From Propionibacteriaceae bacterium (lineage in GTDB: Bacteria; Actinomycetota; Actinomycetes; Propionibacteriales; Propionibacteriaceae), in assembly GCA_025923975.1 (NCBI GenBank), contig JAICEV010000129.1:1-8667 (forward strand): a DNA stretch of 8,667 bases, written 5' to 3'. The position numbers were made by a program, and so were the translations under genes. The notes under the pieces are model-generated. The model did not search any database, was not told the DNA's origin, and saw nothing but the letters and a program-made list of their open reading frames with translations. Numbering within the stretch: the stretch's first letter is position 1; every line of letters starts with the position of its first letter. This document shows positions 1 to 6,801 of this stretch, piece by piece.

Positions 1-456
1 GAAGACGAATCCAGTCGACGCATGGATCGCGGCGACCAACCCGAAGAGCAAGATCGGAAAGACCTTCGCCCACCATGAGGGGTTCTTGTAGCGGCAGGGA
101 CCGGCAACGGCGACGACCCTCTCTGACCCGGTGAATCGAGCATCGATGGTGCGCAGCCAGTTGCGCGGCTGGGTGGTATCGGCATCGGTGGAGACGATGA
201 TCTCACCCGTGGCGCAGTCAACTCCGCGCTGTCGGGCGGCACACACTCCCTGTTGAGGTTCGCTTACGACCCGCACGCCGTACCGCGCAGCGATAGCAGC
301 CGTCTCGTCGCTGCTGTTGTTGTCCACGACGATGACTTCGTATCTGCCGTCGTAGTCCTGGTGCAGCAACGAGTCCAGCGCATGGCCAAGGTAGGCCGCT
401 TCGTTGTACGCCGGGACGATGACTGAGTACCGCATCTGATCGCGCGGGTGTTGCAT
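1..456 (-). CDS. Family 2 glycosyltransferase, N-terminal 152 residues (runs off left edge)
   Basis: Reading the minus strand from ATG at 456 gives an open frame to the window edge. It begins MQHPRDQMRYSVIVPAYNEA and carries the GT-A hallmarks of family 2 glycosyltransferases: VPAYNE (residues 14-19), the nucleotide-binding VVDNNSSDET (43-52), and a metal-binding DAD (91-93) in STDADTT. From about residue 128 it turns aromatic and hydrophobic (WWAKVFPILLFGLVAAIHAS), suggesting membrane association. Such enzymes transfer a sugar from a nucleotide-sugar to a lipid or glycan acceptor at the inner face of the membrane; donor and acceptor cannot be read from sequence. The start is supported by a strong Shine-Dalgarno (462-468); an in-frame ATG at codon 8 is less well placed. 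It lies downstream of pmt on the same strand, but a 137-base gap with hairpins makes a shared transcript uncertain. The C-terminal part is missing. Confidence 0.9.
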   Translation of the reverse strand, partial: MQHPRDQMRYSVIVPAYNEAAYLGHALDSLLHQDYDGRYEVIVVDNNSSDETAAIAARYGVRVVSEPQQGVCAARQRGVDCATGEIIVSTDADTTQPRNWLRTIDARFTGSERVVAVAGPCRYKNPSWWAKVFPILLFGLVAAIHASTGFVF

Positions 457-461
457 CCACA

Positions 462-468
462 CTCCTCC
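462..468 (-). promoter_or_regulatory. Ribosome binding site of the glycosyltransferase
   Basis: The minus strand reads GGAGGAG here, five bases before the ATG at 456. This is the strongest Shine-Dalgarno match among the genes of the window and fixes the start at 456 rather than at the internal ATG seven codons later. Confidence 0.75.
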
Positions 469-504
469 ACCCATCGCCCCCGCGCCGAGCGGTGGCGAGT
501 CGAC

Positions 505-539
505 CCCTTAAGTGCGAAGCCAGCACAACACTTTAAGGG
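505..539. repeat. Imperfect inverted repeat in the pmt-glycosyltransferase spacer
   Basis: CCCTTAAGTG (505-514) faces CACTTTAAGGG (529-539): ten complementary positions with one extra T in the right arm. On the minus strand an alternative fold pairs CCCTTAA with TTAAGGG and, inside it, GTGC with GCAC. It lies between the stop of pmt and the start of the downstream glycosyltransferase. No T-run follows on either strand, so an operator or mRNA-processing site is as plausible as a terminator. Confidence 0.5.
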
Positions 540-553
540 AAGCGGCTCGCCGC

Positions 554-569
554 CGCCGGAGGTCCGGCG
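554..569 (-). terminator. GC hairpin just after pmt stop, possible terminator without T-tract
   Basis: CGCCGG-AGGT-CCGGCG is a perfect 6-bp stem with a 4-base loop, 24 bases past the pmt stop codon in the direction of pmt transcription. No U-tract follows; hairpin-only terminators have been proposed for actinobacteria. The position fits a pmt terminator, but function is inferred. Confidence 0.35.
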
Positions 570-593
570 ATCACGCGGAGAGCATGGTTCAGA

Positions 594-2303
594 TCAGATC
601 CAGGTCCTGAACCACATTCGCGATAGCCATTTCGGATAGGGCAGGAGTTGGTCGGTGAGGATCGGATAGATGTAGGCAAAGTTGGCGGCCACCAGAGCAA
701 CGAATGCGCCAATCACAATAGCGCCGAGCATACGGCGGTCGCCGGCACGCGCGTCGCCGAGAATCCATCCAGCACATAGCGATATCGCCATCACAGAAAA
801 CGGGATGATCGTGATCGCGTAGAAAAAGAAAAGCGGACGCGACTGAAAGGCAAACCACGGCAACCAGCTGCTCAGCACACCGACTACCGGAATGCCGAAA
901 CGCCAGTCCCGACCTCCTACCCATAAGATCGCCGCCGCCACCAGCGCGAACACCGCAACCCACCACAGCGCAGGCGTCCCGACGCCACTGATCACTCGAA
1001 TGCAGTTGTCAGGTCCAAGGCAGCCGTCGGTTCCGGGCTTGATGTCGTTCACTGCGTCTATGCCGATGGGGCGAGCCACGATCAACCAGCCGCCCGGGTC
1101 GGCGCGATAGGTGTGTTGAGCTTGGTTGATGAAGTCGCCGGTATGGAAATTCCACATGTCGTACTGGTAATGCAGCAGGGAAGCAAGCGGTTTCCCGAGC
1201 AGTCGTACCGTCGGGCTCTCTGGGTGCTGGGCGCCCCACTCGCGGTCGTAGCCCCCGCTGGTCAGCAACCAGCCGGACCATGTCGCGACATACACCAGCA
1301 AGCCGACGACGATCAAGGACAAGAAGGCCGGGATGCCGTCCCGAAAGATTGCGAGCTTGGCGCGTGCTCCGGCGCCGGCAAGGCGTCGTGCGCCCACATC
1401 CCAGGCAAGCGAAAGTAGTGCGAACGCAGCAAGTGGATAAAGCGCGTTCCATTTGCTGCCGAGAGCCAGACCGAAACAGACCCCAGCAGCAATTCGCCAC
1501 GGACGCACCACCAAGGCTGGGCCGAACCGACCGCCAAGATCGGGAATTTCGCGGCGCTCCAAATGGCGAGCTAACCGATTTCGGAACCATTCGCGGTCTG
1601 CAACGAGACAGGCAACGGCGGCCACCACGAAGAATGCGACAAAGATGTCGAGCAGCGCGGTACGCGACATCACAAACTCGAGGCCGTCGAAGGTCAGCAA
1701 GATCCCGGCGAGACCGCCGATCAAAGTCGACTTGGCGACCCGACGAACCAGCCTGATGGTGACCATGATCAGCAGCGTTCCGAACACCAGGGAGGCAAAT
1801 CGCCAGCCGAAGGAGTTCATGCCGAAGAGGTACTCGCCGCCGGCGATGAGCCATTTGCCCAGGGGAGGATGCACCACGAAGGCAGCGGTGTCCTCCATCA
1901 CATTCACGTCGCCGGCGATGATCTTGGAGTTGGCATTATTAGGCCAGTTGCGTTCGTAGCCGAACTTCAGCAGGGAGTATGCGTCTTTGGCGTAATAGGT
2001 CTCGTCGAAAACGAGCTTGTTGGGATAGCCGAGGTTGACGACTCGGATCACGAAGGCGATCGCGCCGATGATCAATGTCACGAGCCAGCCGTTCAGGCGG
2101 TCGCTCGGCATCTCGACCCGCAGCCGCTCAATTGTCGTCGGCGGGTTGATTGGTCGTTCCGACAGAAATCGCGATGACGGCGAGCCTGGAGCGACTGCGG
2201 CTGGTACGTCCACCCCCGCTGCAGGCTCGAGGACTTGGCGCGTCACCCGCCCATCGTAGGTGGAGCGAATCGATGGAATGCGCCTGCGACCACCCTCCGT
2301 CAC
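594..2303 (-). CDS. pmt: Protein O-mannosyltransferase (GT39/PMT family)
   Basis: A 569-residue multi-pass membrane protein. Family enzymes move mannose from polyprenyl-phosphate-mannose onto Ser/Thr of proteins crossing the membrane by the Sec route. Diagnostic features are the acidic pair in VFDETYY (D100, E101), which corresponds to the catalytic Asp-Glu of PMTs, then HPPLGKWLI (145-153), FGWRFA (165-170), SRTALLDIF (213-221), and a C-terminal part with LPWF (481-484) and FFFYA (492-496) and several further membrane segments. The first predicted helix is near residues 71-90. The preceding roughly 70 residues are basic and Pro/Ala-rich. The start chosen is GTG at 2303, with no clear Shine-Dalgarno; V20 or M65 are alternatives, so the N terminus is unsure. 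The divergent arrangement with rsmI matches M. tuberculosis Rv1002c/Rv1003 as I remember it. Confidence 0.92.
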   Translation of the reverse strand: MTEGGRRRIPSIRSTYDGRVTRQVLEPAAGVDVPAAVAPGSPSSRFLSERPINPPTTIERLRVEMPSDRLNGWLVTLIIGAIAFVIRVVNLGYPNKLVFDETYYAKDAYSLLKFGYERNWPNNANSKIIAGDVNVMEDTAAFVVHPPLGKWLIAGGEYLFGMNSFGWRFASLVFGTLLIMVTIRLVRRVAKSTLIGGLAGILLTFDGLEFVMSRTALLDIFVAFFVVAAVACLVADREWFRNRLARHLERREIPDLGGRFGPALVVRPWRIAAGVCFGLALGSKWNALYPLAAFALLSLAWDVGARRLAGAGARAKLAIFRDGIPAFLSLIVVGLLVYVATWSGWLLTSGGYDREWGAQHPESPTVRLLGKPLASLLHYQYDMWNFHTGDFINQAQHTYRADPGGWLIVARPIGIDAVNDIKPGTDGCLGPDNCIRVISGVGTPALWWVAVFALVAAAILWVGGRDWRFGIPVVGVLSSWLPWFAFQSRPLFFFYAITIIPFSVMAISLCAGWILGDARAGDRRMLGAIVIGAFVALVAANFAYIYPILTDQLLPYPKWLSRMWFRTWI

Positions 2304-2341
2304 CCGGTTCGAAACCTGGGTTCACGTAGGAATCCGACAGA
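2304..2341. promoter_or_regulatory. Short divergent spacer between pmt and rsmI
   Basis: Only 38 bases separate the two GTG starts. They contain overlapping small inverted repeats, GGTT-CGA-AACC (2306-2316) and AACC-TG-GGTT (2313-2322), so the central AACC can pair either way. No good -35/-10 pair is visible. TAGGAA (2327-2332) is a weak -10 candidate for rsmI. Either both promoters overlap here or one or both true starts lie further inside the genes. Confidence 0.25.
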
Positions 2342-3253
2342 GTGATCTGGGAAGCTGAGTCGGTGGCGCACGATGGCTCAGCGGGGGTGGTGGTGCTCGC
2401 GGCGACACCGATCGGTGATGTCAGGGACGCCTCGCCGCGCCTGGTGGCAGAGCTGACCAATGCCGATGTTATTGCGGCCGAGGACACGCGCCGTTTGCGG
2501 CGACTGCTGGAACGGCTAGGAGTCAATACACACGCGCGGATCATGTCCTACTTCGAGGGAAACGAGGTCAGGCGCACCGCTGAGCTGGTACGTGCGCTGG
2601 GGGAGGGGGCCCGAGTGGTCGTCGTCAGCGACGCCGGAATGCCGTCGGTGTCCGACCCGGGCTATCGCCTCGTCACCGCCGCCGTGGCAGGCGGCTTCCG
2701 GGTCACTGCTGTACCCGGCCCGTCGGCAGTGCTTGCCGCATTGGCCGTCTCCGGACTTCCGGTTGATCGCTTCTGCTTTGAAGGATTCCTTCCGAGGAAG
2801 GCCACCGAGCGTGCCCGGCGGCTGACCCAGCTGGAGACCGAGCCGCGCACCATGATCTTTTTCGAGGCGCCTCACCGAGCGGCCGCCACGCTGTCAGCGA
2901 TGGCACTCGCATTTGGCGCCGATCGCCGAGGGGCGATCTGCCGTGAGCTCACCAAGACTTACGAGGAAGTCCGTCGTGGGTCGCTGCAGGAGCTTGCCGA
3001 GTGGGCCGCGTCCGAGATCCGAGGAGAGGTGACTCTGGTGGTTGGCGGCGCGACCCAGCCGACTGCCGACCTGGAGACGGCAGCCGAGGAGGCGCTCGGT
3101 CTTGCCGCCGGTGGAATGAAACTGAGGGCTGCGGTGGCTCAGGTTGCCCAGCAGCACGGCATGGCCAAGAACGCTCTCTACGATTTCGCCCTGAAAACGC
3201 AACATTCACGGCCTCGCCGGGCTGCTTCCAGGGCCGAATCGCCCCACTGCTGA
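2342..3253 (+). CDS. rsmI: 16S rRNA (cytidine1402-2'-O)-methyltransferase RsmI
   Basis: 303 residues of the tetrapyrrole-methylase fold; the family's usual length is about 275-290. RsmI uses S-adenosylmethionine to 2'-O-methylate C1402 of 16S rRNA in the decoding centre. Ordered motifs: ATPIGDVRDASPRL near the N terminus, AAEDTRRLRRLL, VVVSDAGMPSVSDPGYRL, PGPSAVLAALAVSGLP, FCFEGFLPRK, MIFFEAPHR, ICRELTKTYEEVRRGS and GEVTLVVGGA. Met in DAGMP replaces the more usual Thr, which I believe is common in actinobacterial members. The start is uncertain: GTG at 2342 gives the longest frame. GTG at 2363 has a better upstream GGGAAG and would bring the length closer to the family. tatD follows after 30 bases, so the two are probably cotranscribed. 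Confidence 0.93.
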   Translation: MIWEAESVAHDGSAGVVVLAATPIGDVRDASPRLVAELTNADVIAAEDTRRLRRLLERLGVNTHARIMSYFEGNEVRRTAELVRALGEGARVVVVSDAGMPSVSDPGYRLVTAAVAGGFRVTAVPGPSAVLAALAVSGLPVDRFCFEGFLPRKATERARRLTQLETEPRTMIFFEAPHRAAATLSAMALAFGADRRGAICRELTKTYEEVRRGSLQELAEWAASEIRGEVTLVVGGATQPTADLETAAEEALGLAAGGMKLRAAVAQVAQQHGMAKNALYDFALKTQHSRPRRAASRAESPHC

Positions 3254-3283
3254 TGCAAATCCAGGGAATGCAACAGTTGGCGC

Positions 3284-4108
3284 GTGGAACTACCCGGTCT
3301 GCCTGACCCACTGCCGGCGCCAGTGGTGGACTCCCACTGCCACCTCGATTCCACGCAGGCGAAATCCGGCCTCGAGCCCGAGGAGGCGCTCCGGATGGCC
3401 GCTGAAGTCGGCGTCACGAGAATTGTCCAGATCGGATGTGATCCGGAAGGCTGCCGCTGGGCGGTCCAGGCTGCCGAGCGCTGGCCGGCGGTAATCGCCG
3501 GCGTTGCAATCCACCCGAACGATGCCCCACGCATGGGGCCGGACCTGGTCTCGGGCCTTGAGCTGGTGGAGGCGCTAGCCCAGCATCCACGCGTAAGAGC
3601 CGTGGGGGAGACAGGGTTGGACTACTACAGAACCACCGATGCAGCCGGTCAGGCCGTCCAGCGGGACGCATTCGCGGCGCACATCGCCTTCGCCAAGACC
3701 TCCGCCAAGACGCTCGTGGTCCATGATCGTGACGCTCATGACGACATTCTTGATGTGCTCGATGCCGAGGGGCCCCCGGAGCGCGTCGTCATGCACTGCT
3801 TCTCCGGCGATGATCAGTTCGCTCGGGCATGCCTAGACCGCGGGGCACATCTCTCCTTTGCCGGCACAGTCACGTTCAAGACCAATGATCAATTGCGGGC
3901 CGCATTGGCCTTGGCGCCTCTGGATCGGGTTCTCATCGAGACCGATGCGCCCTACCTCACCCCGATGCCGCTTCGAGGCAAACCGAACGCCTCTTATCTG
4001 ATCCCACACACGGCCCGCTTTCTTGCCGCCACTCTCGGGATCGAGCTGGAGCGTATGTGCCAGGCACTCAATGACAATGCCGACGCCGCATTCGGCGGAA
4101 GCTGGTAG
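3284..4108 (+). CDS. tatD: TatD-family metal-dependent deoxyribonuclease
   Basis: 274 residues, typical for TatD/YcfH amidohydrolase-fold nucleases. These use two metal ions to cut DNA and have been linked to DNA repair and 3'-end trimming. Metal and catalytic residues are present: DSHCHLD with H18 and H20, GETGLDYY (108-115) with E109, VVHDRDAHDD with H147, MHCFSG (170-175) with H171, and IETDAPYLTP with D221. The AIHPND stretch (75-80) matches the family's G-x-HP segment. The start is GTG at 3284; AGGGAA some 15 bases upstream is a weak Shine-Dalgarno. The nitroreductase begins three bases after the stop. In M. tuberculosis several genes including metG lie between rsmI and tatD (from memory); here the two are neighbours. 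Confidence 0.92.
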   Translation: MELPGLPDPLPAPVVDSHCHLDSTQAKSGLEPEEALRMAAEVGVTRIVQIGCDPEGCRWAVQAAERWPAVIAGVAIHPNDAPRMGPDLVSGLELVEALAQHPRVRAVGETGLDYYRTTDAAGQAVQRDAFAAHIAFAKTSAKTLVVHDRDAHDDILDVLDAEGPPERVVMHCFSGDDQFARACLDRGAHLSFAGTVTFKTNDQLRAALALAPLDRVLIETDAPYLTPMPLRGKPNASYLIPHTARFLAATLGIELERMCQALNDNADAAFGGSW

Positions 4109-4111
4109 CCG

Positions 4112-4708
4112 ATGGAATTTCGGGAGGTGCTGCGCCGGCGCCACATGATCCGCTCATACCAGGAGAATCGGCCGGTGCCAACGGATGCGGTTGAGGCAAT
4201 CCTCAGGGCGGCGCTGCGGGCACCCTCCGCCGGATTCACTCAGGGCGTCTCGCTCTTGGTGTTGGGCCCGGCCGCAGAGCGCGAGACCTTTTGGCAGGTT
4301 GTTGCTGACACCGACACGACGTGGCTGCAAGGCATGCGGACGGCACCCGTTCTTGTCCTGGTCTGGACCAGCGAGGAGGCCTATCTCGATCGCTACGCCG
4401 AGCCCGACAAGGGCTGGACCGACCGAGATCCGACGCGATGGTCGGCACCGTACTGGTTCGTCGACGCTGGGATGGCGAGCATGGCCGCGCTGCTTTCAGC
4501 GGTCGACGAGCATCTCGGAGCGTGCTTCTTTGGTATCCCGGCCGACCGGATCGCCGCTGTCCGAGAGGCCTTCGGTGTGCCGACGAGTCAGCTGAGCGTC
4601 GGTGTTATCAGTCTGGGATATTCGGCTCCGGCGCCAGCAATGGGCTCACCGACGCGGCGGCCGCGTAAGCGCGCCTCGGAAAGCATTCATCGCGGCACGT
4701 GGTCGTAG
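4112..4708 (+). CDS. Nitroreductase-family flavoprotein
   Basis: 198 residues of the FMN-dependent nitroreductase fold, usually NAD(P)H-driven oxidoreductases acting on nitro compounds, quinones or specialised substrates. The N-terminal REVLRRRHMIRSYQENRPV with the Arg-Ser pair, RAPSAGFTQG (36-45) and the C-terminal half (DAGMASMAALLSAVDEHLGA, then FFGIPADR) are typical FMN-contacting and dimer segments. The tail RRPRKRASESIHRGTW (182-197) resembles the RRP...HRG.W ending of many actinobacterial members. The substrate cannot be read. The start is ATG at 4112, three bases after tatD, with GGCGGA 12 bases upstream, so it is likely translated from the rsmI-tatD transcript. It separates tatD from rpfB, which are adjacent in M. 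tuberculosis as I remember it. Base composition matches its neighbours, giving no sign of recent transfer. Confidence 0.88.
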   Translation: MEFREVLRRRHMIRSYQENRPVPTDAVEAILRAALRAPSAGFTQGVSLLVLGPAAERETFWQVVADTDTTWLQGMRTAPVLVLVWTSEEAYLDRYAEPDKGWTDRDPTRWSAPYWFVDAGMASMAALLSAVDEHLGACFFGIPADRIAAVREAFGVPTSQLSVGVISLGYSAPAPAMGSPTRRPRKRASESIHRGTWS

Positions 4709-4742
4709 GTCTCAGATTTCGGGCACCGCGCCCGCCCGCTCC

Positions 4743-4758
4743 GTTATACTTTCGTAAC
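4743..4758 (+). promoter_or_regulatory. Direct repeat over the rpfB -10 region, candidate MtrA site
   Basis: GTTAT (4743-4747), six bases, then GTAAC (4754-4758): two half-sites of the form GTNAY on an 11-bp pitch, overlapping the -10 hexamer. From memory, the response regulator MtrA recognises tandem GTNAC-like half-sites and acts on rpf genes in mycobacteria. One half-site deviates (T for C), and GTTA...TAAC can also be read as an inverted repeat, so this is a candidate only. Confidence 0.3.
4745..4750 (+). promoter_or_regulatory. -10 element of the rpfB operon promoter
   Basis: TATACT is a near-consensus -10 hexamer in an otherwise GC-rich spacer. Transcription would start near A4756/A4757, about 80 bases before the rpfB start and just ahead of the first leader hairpin. 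No TTGACA-like -35 is visible at 16-19 bases upstream, which is common in actinobacterial promoters. Confidence 0.55.
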
Positions 4759-4836
4759 ACGTCCGGGCTGACACCCGGACTGCGAGGACATTGAGGTCCA
4801 GATCCAGAAGACCCGGACCATCTCGGGGGAAATGCT
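4757..4836 (+). promoter_or_regulatory. Structured 5' leader of rpfB, candidate RNA switch
   Basis: A perfect hairpin GTCCGGG-CTGACA-CCCGGAC (4761-4780) opens the leader. The same CCCGGAC recurs at 4812-4818 and could pair with 4761-4767 instead. A third option pairs GGTCC (4795-4799) with GGACC (4815-4819). A fourth pairs CCCG (4812-4815) with CGGG (4824-4827), which would mask part of the ribosome binding site. These folds compete for the same bases, as expected of a regulatory leader. I recall a report of an RNA switch ahead of rpfB in M. tuberculosis; I see no resemblance to the c-di-AMP riboswitch found before other rpf genes. The ligand or signal, if any, is unknown. Confidence 0.5.
4825..4830 (+). 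promoter_or_regulatory. Ribosome binding site of rpfB
   Basis: GGGGGA ends six bases before the GTG at 4837 and selects this start over the out-of-frame ATG at 4832. Its first three G residues can pair with CCCG at 4812-4815, so access to this site may depend on the leader fold. Confidence 0.65.
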
Positions 4837-5934
4837 GTGCGCAAGATCATCCCTGTAGTCGCTGCGGGCGCGACCACGCTCGCGCTAGCCGGAACGACCT
4901 TCGGCTACGCAAACCTCAACAAAGCCGTGACCCTGTCGCTCGACGGGCAGGCCACCGAAGTTCGCACCAGCGCCGACACGGTGGGTGCCGTGCTGAAGAG
5001 CCGGGGAATCGAAGTCACCAGCCATGACGTGGTAGCCCCAAACTTGGACGCCAAGGTCGAAGACGGTACGCGGATCGCCGTCAAGTTCGGACGTCAGGTC
5101 ACGTTCACCATTGATGGTGCACAGCAGACCGTGTGGACCACCGCAACAACGGTCAACGATGCGCTCACTGCTCTCAACGTGAACCTTGCCGGCGCAGAAC
5201 TGTCAATCAGCCGTAGCTCGGGCATCGGACGGCAAGGCCTGGCCATCATCATTGCTACGGAGAAGCAGGTCGTCATTATCGATGCCGGCAAAAAGCGCGC
5301 AATCACCACGACGGGACTGACGCTGGCCGACGCCTTGGCCGCCGCCAAGATCACCGTGGACCGTGACGACAAGCTGAGCGCCAGCCCGACCACGCAGTTG
5401 GTCAATGGCGCAAAGTTCACCTTCACCCGGGTCGACATTAAGTCCAAGACCAAGAAGGTCAAGGTGGACTTCGATACCGAGCGCAAGAAGTCGAGCAAGT
5501 TGAACAAGGGCGTTACCAAGATCGACACGGAAGGGGTCAAGGGCGTTCGTGCGGTGACCTACCGGTTAGTCCGGCACAACGGAGAGATCGTCAAGCGAAC
5601 CAAGATCAAATCGAAGTTGATCAAGAAGCCGGTGACCGAAGTTGTCCTGGTCGGCACGAAGACGACTGCGAAGAGTTCCGGATCCAGCACGCCGTCGGGC
5701 AGCGTCTGGGACAAGCTCGCCCAGTGCGAGTCCGGTGGCAATTGGTCGATCAACACAGGCAATGGCTATTACGGCGGCCTGCAGTTCAGCCTCAGCACCT
5801 GGCGGGCGTACGGCGGCTCAGGCTATCCGCACAAAGCGAGCCGCGAGGAGCAGATTCGCATAGCCAAGAAGCTCCAGGCTGACGCGGGCTGGGGTTCGTG
5901 GCCGGCGTGTTCGTCGAAGCTGGGCCTGCGTTAG
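4837..5934 (+). CDS. rpfB: Resuscitation-promoting factor RpfB (lytic transglycosylase)
   Basis: 365 residues with the complete RpfB architecture. An N-terminal export signal (MRKIIPVVAAGATTLALAG) is followed by three DUF348 repeats (about 31-70, 88-127, 144-185), a Lys-rich G5 domain (about 200-273), a Ser/Thr-rich linker (275-288) and the C-terminal Rpf catalytic domain (289-365). In that domain QCESGGNWSINTGNGYYGG carries the catalytic Glu (E298). C297 and C358 (in WPACSS) fit the conserved disulfide. The enzyme cleaves peptidoglycan and supports regrowth from dormancy; G5 and DUF348 likely mediate wall binding. Unlike the M. tuberculosis protein as I recall it, the signal region has no cysteine, so it is probably secreted or signal-anchored rather than lipidated. 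ksgA starts four bases after the stop. Confidence 0.96.
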   Translation: MRKIIPVVAAGATTLALAGTTFGYANLNKAVTLSLDGQATEVRTSADTVGAVLKSRGIEVTSHDVVAPNLDAKVEDGTRIAVKFGRQVTFTIDGAQQTVWTTATTVNDALTALNVNLAGAELSISRSSGIGRQGLAIIIATEKQVVIIDAGKKRAITTTGLTLADALAAAKITVDRDDKLSASPTTQLVNGAKFTFTRVDIKSKTKKVKVDFDTERKKSSKLNKGVTKIDTEGVKGVRAVTYRLVRHNGEIVKRTKIKSKLIKKPVTEVVLVGTKTTAKSSGSSTPSGSVWDKLAQCESGGNWSINTGNGYYGGLQFSLSTWRAYGGSGYPHKASREEQIRIAKKLQADAGWGSWPACSSKLGLR

Positions 5935-5938
5935 CTCG

Positions 5939-6787
5939 GTGGCGAACGGGCTGCTCGATCCCACCGCGGTACGCGAGCTGGCGAGCCGGCTAGGGCTGCG
6001 GCCGACCAAGCAGCGCGGGCAGAACTTCGTCACCGACGCCAATACGGTACGAAGAATCGTGGCCGCAGCCCAGGTAGTCGAAGACGACATCGTCCTCGAG
6101 GTCGGTCCAGGACTGGGTTCGTTAACGCTCGGCCTGCTCCAGGCTGCCAACCGCGTGATCGCCATCGAAATTGATGACCTGCTGGCGGCGCAGTTGCCGC
6201 AAACGGTGGCGGCACGGCTGCCGGACCGGGTTACTGCGCTGACGGTGATCAACGCCGACGCACTCCGAGTCGACGCCGTGCCCGAACCGCCGACGGCGGT
6301 CGTCGCCAATCTTCCGTACAACGTCGCAGTCCCGGTGCTGCTGCATCTGCTGGCGACGTTCGATAGTTGGAGACGCGGTCTGGTCATGGTGCAGGCCGAG
6401 GTGGCTGACCGGCTGGCTGCCAAGCCCGGATCGAAAATCTACGGCGTGCCCTCAGTCAAGCTCGCTTGGTACGCCGCGGCAAACAGGGTTGGCACCGTAT
6501 CGCCGACCGTCTTCTGGCCGGTGCCGAACGTCGAGTCTGGCCTGGTGGCCATCAGTCGACGGATGCAGCCAGAAACGACGGCCACCCGTGATCAGGTGTT
6601 TGCCGTCATCGATGCGGCATTCGGCCAGCGACGCAAGATGATGCGCTCGGCTCTCGCCGGATTGGCAGGATCCTCGGCGGCGGCCAGCGCGGCCGTGGTG
6701 GCGGCTGGGCTCGATCCGAAGGCCCGTGGCGAGACTCTGGACGTGACCGACTTCGCTCGGGTCGCGGAGCAGATCTTCCGGCGCTAG
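5939..6787 (+). CDS. ksgA: 16S rRNA dimethyladenosine transferase KsgA/RsmA
   Basis: 282 residues, normal for the family. KsgA dimethylates two adjacent adenines (A1518 and A1519) in helix 45 of 16S rRNA as a late step of 30S maturation; its loss classically gives kasugamycin resistance. Motifs run in order: KQRGQNFVTDANTVRRIV (24-41), the SAM-binding LEVGPGLGSLTLGLL (53-67), IAIEIDD (74-80), the adenine-binding VVANLPYNVAVPVLLHLL (121-138), PVPNVESGLV (194-203) and FGQRRKMMRSAL (228-239). The start is GTG at 5939, four bases after the rpfB stop and without a strong Shine-Dalgarno, which suggests translational coupling to rpfB. ispE follows after 14 bases. Confidence 0.96.
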   Translation: MANGLLDPTAVRELASRLGLRPTKQRGQNFVTDANTVRRIVAAAQVVEDDIVLEVGPGLGSLTLGLLQAANRVIAIEIDDLLAAQLPQTVAARLPDRVTALTVINADALRVDAVPEPPTAVVANLPYNVAVPVLLHLLATFDSWRRGLVMVQAEVADRLAAKPGSKIYGVPSVKLAWYAAANRVGTVSPTVFWPVPNVESGLVAISRRMQPETTATRDQVFAVIDAAFGQRRKMMRSALAGLAGSSAAASAAVVAAGLDPKARGETLDVTDFARVAEQIFRR

Positions 6788-6801
6788 ATAGCCTCACAGT
6801 C

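Noticed and set aside
1009..1854. Long minus-strand frame inside pmt (281 codons)
   Set aside because: A shadow of pmt in another frame: Arg/Pro-rich with no membrane segments or motifs, while the pmt frame carries all family motifs.
2306..2323. GGTTCGAAACC resembling a tRNA T-arm
   Set aside because: No acceptor, D or anticodon arm can be built around it; the similarity is limited to a short palindrome.
4761..4780. Intrinsic terminator of the nitroreductase gene
   Set aside because: The hairpin has no following T-tract and lies immediately downstream of a good -10 element, so it is better explained as the start of the rpfB leader.
5094..5540. Minus-strand frame antisense to rpfB
   Set aside because: It mirrors the regular codon usage of rpfB, has no ribosome binding site, and shows no recognisable domain.
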